From Gemmatimonadaceae bacterium (GTDB lineage Bacteria > Gemmatimonadota > Gemmatimonadetes > Gemmatimonadales > Gemmatimonadaceae), in NCBI GenBank assembly GCA_035633115.1, contig DASQFN010000008.1:1-64000 (forward strand): 64,000 bases of DNA, given 5' to 3'. Position 1 is the stretch's first letter, and the number at the start of each line of letters is the position of its first letter. The notes under the pieces are model-generated. The model saw only the letters and a list, made by a program, of their open reading frames with translations. It made no database searches and was not told the DNA's origin. Position numbers and translations under genes: made by a program. Shown here one piece after another: positions 56,016 through 64,000 of the stretch.

Positions 56016-56117
56016 AAACGGATTTAGCAGATTGAACGGATCAGGAGCATTTCAGGATTATCTGAGATTCTCACGAGCGCTCTGTCTCTCATCCGTTCAA
56101 TCTATTCAGATCCGTTT
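56016..56117. repeat. Double-armed inverted repeat, REP-like
   Basis: The left arm is AAACGGAT (56016-56023) and AGATTGAACGGAT (56029-56041). The right arm is ATCCGTTCAATCT (56091-56103) and ATCCGTTT (56110-56117). Both pairs match perfectly in inverted order around a 49-base centre, forming a possible cruciform. It lies between the aldehyde dehydrogenase start and the stop of the next minus-strand gene. The 12-mer TGAACGGATCAG of the left arm also occurs at 23488-23499. Confidence 0.75.
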
Positions 56118-57250
56118 TACTGGTATTGGATGTACATCGGCGGCGGGGTCAGCTTGAGAACTTCGCTCGGCGTGAGGAGCGGCTCGCCTTTCTTCGTATC
56201 GTTGTGATAGAACAGCTTGAACCCGGTGAATTGGACCGGATCGGCCTGGACGTAGTCGCGATATGAATCGTACTTGAGCCAGGGGTTCCCCCAGCCGTCC
56301 ATGTCGATCACCACCTGCACGCGCGGGTCGAGGCGGATGCTCTTCGAGCCGGTGAGCATGTTGCGCGTGAAGCGATGGATGACGAGGACCTTGGGCGGAA
56401 CGTTGTTGGCTTTAACGATGTCGCTCAGGAAGCGAATCGTGAAGTTCACGTCTTCGGCGTTCATGGTTCCGATCCTGGCGCCGGGCTTGTCGCCGAACTT
56501 CATGGAAAATTCGGGGTCGAGGCCAAGGTGAACATTGGGACGCTTGAGGAACCGCACGAGCCTCGGAATCTCCTCCTGCACTGTGGACTTCCCGACCTGC
56601 ACGTCGAGAAAGAGGAGGGCATTTCGCTGCGCGGCCCACGATGAGACTTTCTCGACGAGAGTATCAGGCATTCGGAGACGATATTTTCCGTCGCGCCCGG
56701 GAGCTCCCTGTGCGACTACTACTATAAGATGTAGTGCCGGCTGAACCGGGTGTGCGGGATCGGCCTTGTTCCACGCTGCGACTTCTCTGTCGAGGCGTGC
56801 GAGCATCTGATCGGGAGGAAGCTCGCCCAGTATCCCCATTCTCTTCGACAGCGGATTACCGTAGTACGCGACGATGCGCCGGCTCGGAAGGATGGCGCCG
56901 GGAAGCGGCGACGCTGTGTTGACGGGCCATCGCGTCTCTTTCATCCCGGCGCGAACCGCTGCGACGAGAGCGAGGCTGTCCTTCTTGCTTCGGCCGGGAA
57001 CAGAGGAAACGGTGATCGCAGCCCTTGCAGCGGCGGTTGTGTCTTTGACTAGAGCCGAGTCGTTTCGTGCGGCGGGTGCCGCCGGTGCGGCTACGGTGTC
57101 GGTCACGGCGACGGGATCGAGCGTCGGCATCGGCGATTGATCAACCGGCGGTGATGTCTTGGCCTCGTTGACTGTACAGCCACCAGCGGCTGTAAGGAGG
57201 ACGGCAAGAGCGAGCCCCGCCGCGGAGTATCGGGAGTTGAGATGAGTCAC
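56117..57250 (-). CDS. Lipoprotein of unknown function, possibly a TIM-barrel glycosidase-like domain
   Basis: A 377-residue protein with lipobox LLTAAGGC (Cys about residue 25) and a 90-residue low-complexity linker. The folded part (about 115-377) starts IVAYYGNPLSKRMGILGEL and shows alternating beta/alpha segments: LLFLDVQVGKSTVQEE, VHLGLDPEFSMKFG, VLVIHRFTRNM, VQVVIDMDGWGNPW. The acidic residues at strand ends (LGLDPEF, IDMDGWG) look like a glycoside-hydrolase-type TIM barrel, but I cannot name a family. The start is GTG at 57250. Confidence 0.6.
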   Translation of the reverse strand: MTHLNSRYSAAGLALAVLLTAAGGCTVNEAKTSPPVDQSPMPTLDPVAVTDTVAAPAAPAARNDSALVKDTTAAARAAITVSSVPGRSKKDSLALVAAVRAGMKETRWPVNTASPLPGAILPSRRIVAYYGNPLSKRMGILGELPPDQMLARLDREVAAWNKADPAHPVQPALHLIVVVAQGAPGRDGKYRLRMPDTLVEKVSSWAAQRNALLFLDVQVGKSTVQEEIPRLVRFLKRPNVHLGLDPEFSMKFGDKPGARIGTMNAEDVNFTIRFLSDIVKANNVPPKVLVIHRFTRNMLTGSKSIRLDPRVQVVIDMDGWGNPWLKYDSYRDYVQADPVQFTGFKLFYHNDTKKGEPLLTPSEVLKLTPPPMYIQYQ

Positions 57251-57339
57251 TGTCGTTGTGATTGGGGACTGCTGAAACCTAATACGCCCTCATAGTAGCC
57301 GGTGCGCAAGGACTGAACGCGTGCCGACAGCGCGCAATG

Positions 57340-57906
57340 TCACCTCAGCTGGACCACGAGAGGGGGTCCCTGTGGCTTCTCATTGTTCTTGCCGACTTCG
57401 ATCAGATTGCGCGCCGGCTTTCCGTCGATCTGCAGAAAGAAGCGTAGCTCCAACGGATCCCCGTCGACCTTGAAGCTGAACCCGTCGATATCGTCGTTCG
57501 TCAGCGCGCTGAAGACAATCCGGCGATCGCCGTCCTTCTCGATCTTGTCCTGGTCCTTTGTCACAACTACAGGAGCTCGGCCGCGTGTAACCCGGGCCCG
57601 GCCGCGAGGACCAACGACCACGCGACGCGCGCGCCCCGGATACAGCACCTTGGACTCCGATTCGACGTCAATTCGCTTGAGCGACTCGAGCTCACCGGCA
57701 TCGGCTGCCACCGAGCCTGTGAAGCGCCGCATTGCGCCCTTGGTCGTCCAGCGAACGTTCCACTGGTCTCCATCTTTCCAGATGTAATATCCGAGATCGA
57801 CTCCTTCCGAGAACGCGGGCCGGCCGTCGTACATGGCCGTCTGCGCGTCTGCGCGAGGTGAGTACAGCACGAGTAACGTCGCGGCTAAGAGCAAGGTTGT
57901 TCGCAT
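57340..57906 (-). CDS. Exported protein of unknown function
   Basis: A 188-residue protein with a signal peptide (MRTTLLLAATLLVLYSPRADAQ). The body is beta-rich: FSEGVDLGYYIWKDGDQWNVRWTTKG in outline, a stretch with Arg/Gly repeats (RRVVVGPRGRARVTRGRAPV) and a C-terminal DDIDGFSFKVDGDPLELRFFL segment. No family is known to me. ATG 57906 is chosen because it gives the signal. Confidence 0.6.
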   Translation of the reverse strand: MRTTLLLAATLLVLYSPRADAQTAMYDGRPAFSEGVDLGYYIWKDGDQWNVRWTTKGAMRRFTGSVAADAGELESLKRIDVESESKVLYPGRARRVVVGPRGRARVTRGRAPVVVTKDQDKIEKDGDRRIVFSALTNDDIDGFSFKVDGDPLELRFFLQIDGKPARNLIEVGKNNEKPQGPPLVVQLR

Positions 57907-58055
57907 GACAGGAGTCTCCGACTCGAAGGAGGACGCAACGCCGGGCAGCCGCACACATCTGTAATTGGGCGTGCGGGTTTGACGAAACCCCGATTGTGAC
58001 GCAATAGTGTGATGCTCGGGACCGTGTTGCAAGCGGGCTGTTTGTCCCCCCGGTC

Positions 58056-59390
58056 TCAAGCCTCGAAGTCGGCCGCCAGCTGCATGATCTCCTGGCGGAT
58101 TGCCGTGCGTTCGGCGACCAGGCGGAGGTAACCCCAGCGCTGGAATTGCGACACGGCCACAGCTCTCGCGCTGCCGCGCAGCTCGTCGAGTCTCTCGAAG
58201 ACCAGTAAAGCCACATACCCGCTGATTGGAGCCAGAACGAGCGCTCCGACACCTGCCAAAGCACCAAAGCTGAAACCGACGGCGAGGGCGACTATGATCC
58301 AGGCGAGAGGGAACAGCAATGCGCCGGCGATGAGCTTGATCGTCGCGACGATGCCTTCGTCGCCCCGTGACAGTCCGGTCGCGATGAATGCGACCATGCG
58401 GTACGCCGGGTAGTTGACGATCGCGCCGATCAGCGCGATTGGAAGGCCGAGTATCAGGACGCCCACTGTCTTGACTGCTTCGCCCATCTGGTGCGCGCCG
58501 CGGGCTGCAGCCGGCCTCAGCGTGTGCGGGTCGAGCCCCGTCTCACGCAGCTCTGTCTCATAACGAGTTATGCGTGCCGTGATTGCTGCGAGACGCTCGG
58601 GTGCATTTGTGCGAAGCGTCGCATAGCCGGCCATGAATCGCCGGCGCAGCTCGAACTTGTCGACGAGGCGCTCAGCTGCCGCGGGATCCTCGGACGAAAA
58701 GACTTCTTCCGCGCGTGCGACGAGCGCCAGTGCTTCGTGCTCGTCGGCCTGAAGCGTGACGTCACTGAGTGCCTGCTCGATGCGCTCCGTCACTGCATGT
58801 ACAGCGTCGGACGGCGGCTCGCCGTTTGGTTTCAGCGGCGCGGGCGTCACGGAAACCGGCTCACCGAAATAGAGGAGCGCAGAGCTTCGAAAGAGTCTCT
58901 TGGCTGTGTAGTAGATCCCGAGCGGTACAATGGTCAGCGGCTCCCCGTCGCTATTCATTGAAGTAGCGCCGAGTGCGATGCGCGCCGCGCCGGTCTTGAG
59001 CGGCCGCATTTTCGGATCGTCGTGAGACGCGCCTTCGGGGAAAATGGCGATCACGCCACCGCTGGCGAGAATGGCGCGAGCGCGCTCGAACGTCTGGCGA
59101 TTCTTTGCCGGATCGAAGCCACCGTCCTGGCGGCGGTAAACGGGAATCGACCCGAGTGCCGTCACGAACCAGCTGATTACCGGCATCTCGAACAGAGGCG
59201 CCTTCGCGAGAAACGACACCGGGCGGGGCGACAGGCACAGCAGGAACAGTGGATCGATGAGGCCGTTAGGGTGATTCACGGCAAGCATTACCGGGCCATC
59301 TCGCGGAACGCGATCGATGCCGGATATCTCGATCCGTGGAAAGAACACGCGCAGGATCACGCGCAGGACGGAGCTGATAACTCTTCTCAT
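58056..59390 (-). CDS. PlsC-type lysophospholipid acyltransferase with C-terminal membrane helices
   Basis: A 444-residue protein. The acyltransferase domain (about 20-215) has the His-Asp motif in AVNHPNGLIDPLFL, and the glycerophosphate-binding motif FPEGASHDDPKM. A helical middle region and two or three hydrophobic segments near 310-390 (VGVLILGLPIALIGAIV, LIAGALLFPLAWIIVALAVG) follow. The extended C-terminus is of the type seen in several Bacteroidota/Gemmatimonadota members. It transfers acyl groups to lysophosphatidate or related glycerolipids at the inner membrane. Confidence 0.88.
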   Translation of the reverse strand: MRRVISSVLRVILRVFFPRIEISGIDRVPRDGPVMLAVNHPNGLIDPLFLLCLSPRPVSFLAKAPLFEMPVISWFVTALGSIPVYRRQDGGFDPAKNRQTFERARAILASGGVIAIFPEGASHDDPKMRPLKTGAARIALGATSMNSDGEPLTIVPLGIYYTAKRLFRSSALLYFGEPVSVTPAPLKPNGEPPSDAVHAVTERIEQALSDVTLQADEHEALALVARAEEVFSSEDPAAAERLVDKFELRRRFMAGYATLRTNAPERLAAITARITRYETELRETGLDPHTLRPAAARGAHQMGEAVKTVGVLILGLPIALIGAIVNYPAYRMVAFIATGLSRGDEGIVATIKLIAGALLFPLAWIIVALAVGFSFGALAGVGALVLAPISGYVALLVFERLDELRGSARAVAVSQFQRWGYLRLVAERTAIRQEIMQLAADFEA

Positions 59391-59616
59391 TGCTGAACGT
59401 TACGATCCGGTGTGGACGCTCGCATACGTAGGGCTACGTAGCACATGGTGGCCACAGCCAGTGTAGGGAATTCCCCTTCGGCACCGTCGCGTTCCCTCAC
59501 AGGAAAATCCGCACTCCTCCCACAAAGATTAGTTGAAGCCCGACATTGCGGCGGATTTCTGAATCATACCTTGATCGCAGCTTCGAACACCTGCCTGCGA
59601 CAACAGGAGAATTCAG

Positions 59617-60264
59617 ATGATCGTCAAATTTTTTCTAGTTCCGTTACTCACCATCGCCGCGACTGCCACATTCGTTCGAGCCCAAGGCACAGATGGCCTC
59701 AGCCTCGAGCTGCGCCCGGGTAGCGAGCTCTCGTTCGAGGGAACGTCCACTCTCCACGGGTTCACCTGCAAGACGACAAAGCTCCAGGCTACGGTGCAGG
59801 TGGACGGCGGCTACAGCGAAACTCGGCTCTCACAGCTGCACCGACCGCTCAAGACCGTCGAAATCGTGATTCCGGTCAAGAGCCTGACGTGCGGCAACAA
59901 GGGCCTCGAAGAGAACATGCGCAAGACCCTCAAGGCCGATCGCTATCCGGACATCCGTTACGAGCTGTCCACCTACGAGATCCCGGCGACCTCGGTCACC
60001 GACAACGGTCTCACACTCAAGGCGGTTGGAAAGGTGACGGTCGCAGGGAAGGAGAACACGATCGAAATGCTGATCAAGGCGGAGCGTCTCGCGGACGGGA
60101 GTGCAAGAGCAACTGCAACCCAGTCTCTCCAGATGACCGACTTCGGCATCAAGCCTCCGGTATTCATGCTCGGCACGCTCAGGACCGGCAACAAGATCGT
60201 GGTTTCGTTCAAGCTCGTGGCAAGCCCGCGGACGCTGGCATCGCTCGGCTTCCCGAATCAGTGA
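59617..60264 (+). CDS. YceI family lipocalin-like periplasmic protein
   Basis: A 215-residue exported protein with a signal peptide (residues 1-22, ending VRAQ). The YceI barrel is seen in SELSFEGTSTLHGF, VEIVIPVKSLTCGNKGLEENM, LKADRYPDIRYEL and LTLKAVGKVTVAGK. YceI proteins hold isoprenoid or fatty-acid-like ligands; the substrate is unknown. ATG 59617 follows GGAG. It lies 61 bp before the porin-like gene, probably the same transcript. Confidence 0.9.
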   Translation: MIVKFFLVPLLTIAATATFVRAQGTDGLSLELRPGSELSFEGTSTLHGFTCKTTKLQATVQVDGGYSETRLSQLHRPLKTVEIVIPVKSLTCGNKGLEENMRKTLKADRYPDIRYELSTYEIPATSVTDNGLTLKAVGKVTVAGKENTIEMLIKAERLADGSARATATQSLQMTDFGIKPPVFMLGTLRTGNKIVVSFKLVASPRTLASLGFPNQ

Positions 60265-60325
60265 CAGCCTTAACCAAAGCACAGTCTCGACGCAATCAAT
60301 CTCAATAATCCAACAGGAGTGCACG

Positions 60326-61747
60326 ATGAAACGCTCGAATACTTATCTCGTCTCGGTCGCGCTGGTTCTTGCAGCCGCAATTCCGGCAGCTGCCCAGGAG
60401 CTGGCCCGGGTCGCCGTTGTCACAGACTCGCCGGAGGTCATGGCGCCGGCACCCGACACCGCGAAAACAGTGAAGGCGCCGCGCTTCGCGCCGCCGCCAA
60501 TCGAGATCCAGTATTTTCGCCCGCAGGATCGTCGCGGTCTCAACGTGTTCGAAGCGCCGAAGGAAGAAGGCGCTCCCTACACCGGCTTCAAGCTCAGCTG
60601 GGGCGCTGCATTTACTCAGCAGTACCAGTCGCTGAAGCACAGCAACGCCGCCAGCCCGAAGCTGGTGACCACTGCCGGCGTAAGCACTGACGCGAACAAG
60701 CTGATCGAGATTGGATCGGGCTTCAACAACGCAGTAGCCAATCTCTACTTGAATGCGCAGCTGGCCCGCGGCATTCGCGTTTCACTCAACACCAATCTTT
60801 CGTCGCGGCACCACAGCGAGACCTGGGTAAACGACGGGTTCCTGCTGATCGACGCCTCTCCGTTCGATGTCAACGCGCTCAACACGCTCATGAAGTACCT
60901 CACGCTGCGCGTCGGGCACTTCGACATCAATTATGGTGATGCGCACTTCCGTCGCAGCGCGAACGGCAACGCGATGTACAACCCGTTCGTCGGCAACTAC
61001 ATCATGGATGCCTACACCACCGAGATCGGCGCCGAGGCATATCTGCGCTCCAACGGCTGGCTGGCGATGGCGGGAATGACGGGTGGAGAGATCCGCGGCC
61101 AGGTCACGAAGCCCAAGGACCGCTCGATGACGTACCTCACCAAGCTCGGCTGGGACAAGCAGCTCAGCTCGGACCTGCGTGTGCGTGTGACTGGTTCGTC
61201 CTATGCCAAGTCAAAATCGGTGAGCAACACCTTGTTCAGTGGTGATCGCGCGGGCTCGCGATATTATAGCGTGCTCGAGAACACCACGTCGACGGAGTCG
61301 GCACAGGCCTGGTCGGGCGCCATAAACCCCGGCTTCAAGAGCTCCGTGCACGCGATCGTCTTCAACCCATTCGTGAAATTCCGCGGCCTCGAGCTGTTCG
61401 GCAACGTCGAGCGGGCCAAGGGAAGAGCAGCCACTGAGCTGACGGATCGCACGTGGCGCCAGAACGTTGGCGAAGCGGTCTATCGGTTCCTCGATCAGCA
61501 GCTATATGTGGGCGGCCGTTACAACACGGCGAAGGGTGACCTCGTCGGCATGCCGAATGACGTGAAGGTGCAGCGGTATCAGCTTGGCGGCGGATGGTTC
61601 ATCACGCCCAACGTGCTGATGAAGGGCGAGTATGTAAACCAGAAGTACCTCGACTTCCCGAGCACCGATATTCGCAGCGGTGGGAAGTTCAAGGGACTGA
61701 TGGTTGAAGGAGTAGTTGCCTTCTTTCCTGCGTGGTTGGCAGCGTAA
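60326..61747 (+). CDS. Putative outer-membrane beta-barrel (porin-like) protein
   Basis: A 473-residue exported protein, with signal peptide MKRSNTYLVSVALVLAAA-IPAAAQ. From about residue 85 on, amphipathic beta strands alternate (FKLSWGAAFTQQYQSL, GIRVSLNTNLSSRH, TLRVGHFDINYGD, AEAYLRSNGWLAMAGM, RYQLGGGWFITPNVLMKGEY) and the last strand ends on small residues after VVAFFPAW. This is the look of a 14-16-stranded porin. No substrate is evident. Its end overlaps the sensor kinase gene by 59 bp on the other strand. Confidence 0.78.
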   Translation: MKRSNTYLVSVALVLAAAIPAAAQELARVAVVTDSPEVMAPAPDTAKTVKAPRFAPPPIEIQYFRPQDRRGLNVFEAPKEEGAPYTGFKLSWGAAFTQQYQSLKHSNAASPKLVTTAGVSTDANKLIEIGSGFNNAVANLYLNAQLARGIRVSLNTNLSSRHHSETWVNDGFLLIDASPFDVNALNTLMKYLTLRVGHFDINYGDAHFRRSANGNAMYNPFVGNYIMDAYTTEIGAEAYLRSNGWLAMAGMTGGEIRGQVTKPKDRSMTYLTKLGWDKQLSSDLRVRVTGSSYAKSKSVSNTLFSGDRAGSRYYSVLENTTSTESAQAWSGAINPGFKSSVHAIVFNPFVKFRGLELFGNVERAKGRAATELTDRTWRQNVGEAVYRFLDQQLYVGGRYNTAKGDLVGMPNDVKVQRYQLGGGWFITPNVLMKGEYVNQKYLDFPSTDIRSGGKFKGLMVEGVVAFFPAWLAA

Positions 61748-63332
61748 AATGGAACGTGCTTCCTTCGCCCACTTTGCTTACCGCCCAGATTCGCCCGCCG
61801 TGGGCCTCGATAATTCCACGGGTGATTGTCAGCCCGAGCCCCGCTCCTTCGCGATCGGTTCTTCGGGATTGCCAGAAGCGATCGAAAGCGTGGGAGAGCT
61901 GCTCCTCGTTCATACCCGGACCTCGATCAATTACAGACACCTCGACGTGATCGTCCCGTCGCTCAGCCCTCACATCGATCGAGCTCTCTGGAGGCGAAAA
62001 CTTCACGGAGTTGCCGATCAGATTCGATAGAGCCTGACGTATGCGCTCCCGATCCACGGAGACCATTGGCAAGCCACGCTCGGTGGAGAATTGAAGGCTT
62101 ATCGACTTTGCGCTTGCGATGGGATTCAGCGTTCCGAACGCATCGGAAAGCAGATCGCTGACATCGGTCGGAGCGGTCTCGATCTTCAAGCGGCCGGCCT
62201 CGATCCTCGTGACGTCGAGCAAATCGCGAATCAGCGAGTCCATCTGCTCAGACGCCTGACGGATGATTGTCGAATACTCGATGACGTCGAGCGGAAGAGG
62301 GAAGCTTCGTTCGGTTCCGAGAATCGCACCGGTTAGCATCTTCACCGCGTTGACGGGGTTCCGGAGGTCGTGCGACACTATGCCGATCATATCGTCGCGC
62401 GCGCGGAGACCGAGAGTCACCTGCTCATGAAGCCGGGCGTTGTCGATGGCCAGTGCGGCGCGGCGACTCGTGTCTTCGGCGAGCACTACGTCGTCAGGGT
62501 CGAGCTTTCGCCGTCGCGTATAGAGCTCCATTACTCCCAGCAGCTGGTCTCGCGCCACGAGCGGCAGAACGAGCGCTGAAGCGGCGGCACCGTCGGAGAA
62601 GATAGGGCCGGACTCGCCCAGCATGGCTGCCAGCCGCGGCTCCGCGGTTTCCGAATTCGGAATCGAGAAAACCTTTCCTGTGCGAATCACTTCAGCGACG
62701 GGGTGTGACCCTCTCAGGTCGACGGGTGATTCGACACGCAGCATCTGCAGTTGCTCGGCACGCGGCGCATCGACATGCGCGGCCGCAACTCCGTGAAACG
62801 TGCCGCCGTGGAAGACACTGACAATAGCCGCATCTGCCAGTGTGGGCACCGCAATGCGCGCAGCGCTGCTGACGGTTTCGGCAGTGCCGAGTGACAAGGC
62901 CAGGACCTCGCCCGCTTCGGCCAGAAACCGCTGGTTCTGCTCGGCCCGCCGTCTGAAGGTGATGTCACGCAGGACGACAGAATAAACGCGGTTAGGCCCG
63001 CTCCCCAGGTGAGAGATAGCCGCTTCAGCTGGAAATTCCTCGCCGCTCTTTCGCAGACCGGAGATCTCATTGCGCTCTCCCATCCGGCGGGCCTGGACGG
63101 TTGACTGGCCGAAGCGTCTCACATGATCGCGATGAGTCGAGCGATAGCGGGCGGGAATCAGCAATTCGATCGGCTGGCCCAGCGCTTCCTCGCGGTCATA
63201 GCCGAAGATCCGCTCCGCACCTTCGTTGAAGAACGTAATCCGCTGAGCCTCATCGATGCAGATGATCGCATCTGCCGAGATTACCGCAATTCCGGCGAGA
63301 ACTGCGTCGGCGACGGGGTCAGAGACGCCCAT
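61689..63332 (-). CDS. Sensor histidine kinase with PAS and GAF domains
   Basis: A 547-residue, apparently soluble hybrid-free histidine kinase. A PAS domain is at about 15-125 (ADAIICIDEAQRITFFNEGAERIFGY, in outline), a GAF domain at about 155-300, and then HisKA with GIVSHDLRNPVNA (phosphorylated His321). The ATPase domain has N-box LSNLIGNSVKFSPPE, G1 DRGPGMNEEQL and G2 GAGLGLTITRGI. ATG 63332 (MGVSDPVADAVL) is preferred because it starts at the PAS region; an upstream in-frame start would add a 45-residue segment of low quality. No response regulator gene is adjacent. Confidence 0.92.
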   Translation of the reverse strand: MGVSDPVADAVLAGIAVISADAIICIDEAQRITFFNEGAERIFGYDREEALGQPIELLIPARYRSTHRDHVRRFGQSTVQARRMGERNEISGLRKSGEEFPAEAAISHLGSGPNRVYSVVLRDITFRRRAEQNQRFLAEAGEVLALSLGTAETVSSAARIAVPTLADAAIVSVFHGGTFHGVAAAHVDAPRAEQLQMLRVESPVDLRGSHPVAEVIRTGKVFSIPNSETAEPRLAAMLGESGPIFSDGAAASALVLPLVARDQLLGVMELYTRRRKLDPDDVVLAEDTSRRAALAIDNARLHEQVTLGLRARDDMIGIVSHDLRNPVNAVKMLTGAILGTERSFPLPLDVIEYSTIIRQASEQMDSLIRDLLDVTRIEAGRLKIETAPTDVSDLLSDAFGTLNPIASAKSISLQFSTERGLPMVSVDRERIRQALSNLIGNSVKFSPPESSIDVRAERRDDHVEVSVIDRGPGMNEEQLSHAFDRFWQSRRTDREGAGLGLTITRGIIEAHGGRIWAVSKVGEGSTFHFTLPTTQERRQLLLQPSVP

Positions 63333-63481
63333 TAGCGGGATTTGTAGGGATTTCCACCACGGCTCGATAAAGGTATTGAGCGAAAGGTTCCGCAGTCCAC
63401 CCGACAGTTGCTCCAGACTGTGAATCGTAGGTTGAGTGAACCCGAAGGCGACTACGATTGAGCACAACCATCGAGCGAGAA

Positions 63482-64000
63482 ATGACCGAAAAATCCACGT
63501 CCATCGATAACATCGTCAGGGAGATCTCTACCAGGCGCGGCTTTCTGAAGCGTGCTGCGGTCACTGCGATTGCGGGCGGCGCAGTAGCTGCTTGCAAGGA
63601 AGGCAGCGCGCAGAAAGTGGCCCGGACGGAGGGCGGCTCTTCTCTGACGCCGAAGCCAGCAGCCGGCCCGGCGCTCAGCGCCGCGGAAATGATGGATAAC
63701 ATGCACGAAGCCGGAGTGAAGGCCTTTCCTGCGAAGACCGCGGGCAAGGGTAATCAGCCACTCGCGCCCCGGATCGAAAAAGGCGTCAAGATCTTCGAGC
63801 TCACGGCCGAGAAAATTCAGTGGGAGACAGCGCCCGGCCAGAAGGTCGAAGCCTGGGCGTACAATGGACAGGTTCCGGGACCGCAGATCCGCGTACGCGA
63901 GGGAGACCGCGTGCGATTTATCCTGCACAACAAGCTCGAGCAGTCGACCGCCGTACACTTTCATGGACTCGAGCTTCCAAACGACGTGGACGGCGTTCCG
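63482..64000 (+). CDS. Multicopper oxidase, partial at window end
   Basis: The first 173 codons of a gene that runs off the window. The N-terminus has a twin-arginine signal, STRRGFLKRAAV, followed by a hydrophobic stretch and AAC, so it may be a Tat-exported lipoprotein. Residues 105-173 match the first cupredoxin domain of multicopper oxidases or copper nitrite reductases (WAYNGQVPGPQIRVREGD, and AVHFHGLELPND with a copper-ligand HFHG). Whether it is a laccase-like oxidase, CotA-type, or a two-domain nitrite reductase depends on the missing part. It diverges from the sensor kinase gene, 149 bp away. Confidence 0.9.
   Translation, partial: MTEKSTSIDNIVREISTRRGFLKRAAVTAIAGGAVAACKEGSAQKVARTEGGSSLTPKPAAGPALSAAEMMDNMHEAGVKAFPAKTAGKGNQPLAPRIEKGVKIFELTAEKIQWETAPGQKVEAWAYNGQVPGPQIRVREGDRVRFILHNKLEQSTAVHFHGLELPNDVDGVP

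Noticed and set aside
1-64000. tRNA, rRNA or integrase/attachment sites
   Set aside because: No T-loop (GGTTCRANNCC) with a fitting acceptor stem, no rRNA-like segment and no transposase or integrase motifs were found on reading.

Overview
This is a high-GC (low-to-mid 60s % by eye), gene-dense bacterial chromosome segment with no tRNA, rRNA, CRISPR array or intact insertion sequence that I could find. The gene set points to Gemmatimonadota (Gemmatimonadetes), probably a soil lineage. The signs are a Ser/Thr kinase fused to a PD40/TolB propeller, a large secreted Asp-box (VPS10/sortilin-like) protein next to a DUF5117-type zinc protease, many lipoproteins and secreted peptidases, DUF4142 and Uma2 proteins, and remnants of a FecR/TonB-receptor system and of a TIGR02999-like ECF sigma factor. 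Acidobacteriota cannot be excluded from sequence alone. No ribosomal or other strong taxonomic marker is present.

Layout. 0-5.4 kb: secreted and membrane proteins of unknown role, a diheme cytochrome c, and the translation factor EttA. 5.4-10 kb (minus strand): kinase-propeller receptor, a transglutaminase-like protein and a trans-sulfuration PLP enzyme. 10-19.8 kb: BON-domain protein, class C beta-lactamase-like hydrolase, an orphan FecR regulator with only the tail of its TonB receptor left, an M3 peptidase and an OPT transporter. 20-29.7 kb: a compact plus-strand run whose last six genes overlap or nearly touch. They encode a fused flavin monooxygenase/old-yellow-enzyme, an SDR, a crotonase, an acyl-CoA dehydrogenase, an aryl-CoA ligase and a RidA protein. 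Together these read as an aerobic 2-aminobenzoyl-CoA (anthranilate) degradation operon, the most coherent pathway in the window.

30-37.5 kb: M20 and S41 peptidases as a coupled pair, a VOC protein divergent from a sarcosine-oxidase-like flavoenzyme, and an exported DinB-fold protein. 37.5-41.2 kb: PQQ alcohol dehydrogenase, its cytochrome c partner and two small genes. 41.2-46 kb: a Spy-like lipoprotein with a strong intrinsic terminator, a DUF4142 lipoprotein, a HAD phosphatase, then a stretch of broken genes (frameshifted unknown, ECF sigma remnant, HisE-like tail) and a Uma2 nuclease followed by a Uma2-like fragment.

46-54.5 kb: cytochrome P450, the Asp-box protein, the DUF5117-type metalloprotease and a D-threonine-aldolase-like enzyme. 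54.6-59.4 kb (minus strand): succinate-semialdehyde dehydrogenase, two exported unknown proteins and a PlsC-type acyltransferase. 59.6-64 kb: YceI protein, a putative beta-barrel porin that overlaps a PAS/GAF sensor histidine kinase tail-to-tail, and the start of a Tat-exported multicopper oxidase cut by the window end.

Overall the window looks like a heterotroph that exports many hydrolases, imports peptides, and oxidises alcohols and aromatic amino-acid breakdown products. Recent gene decay is visible at several points, most clearly at 12.8 kb and 43.9-46 kb.
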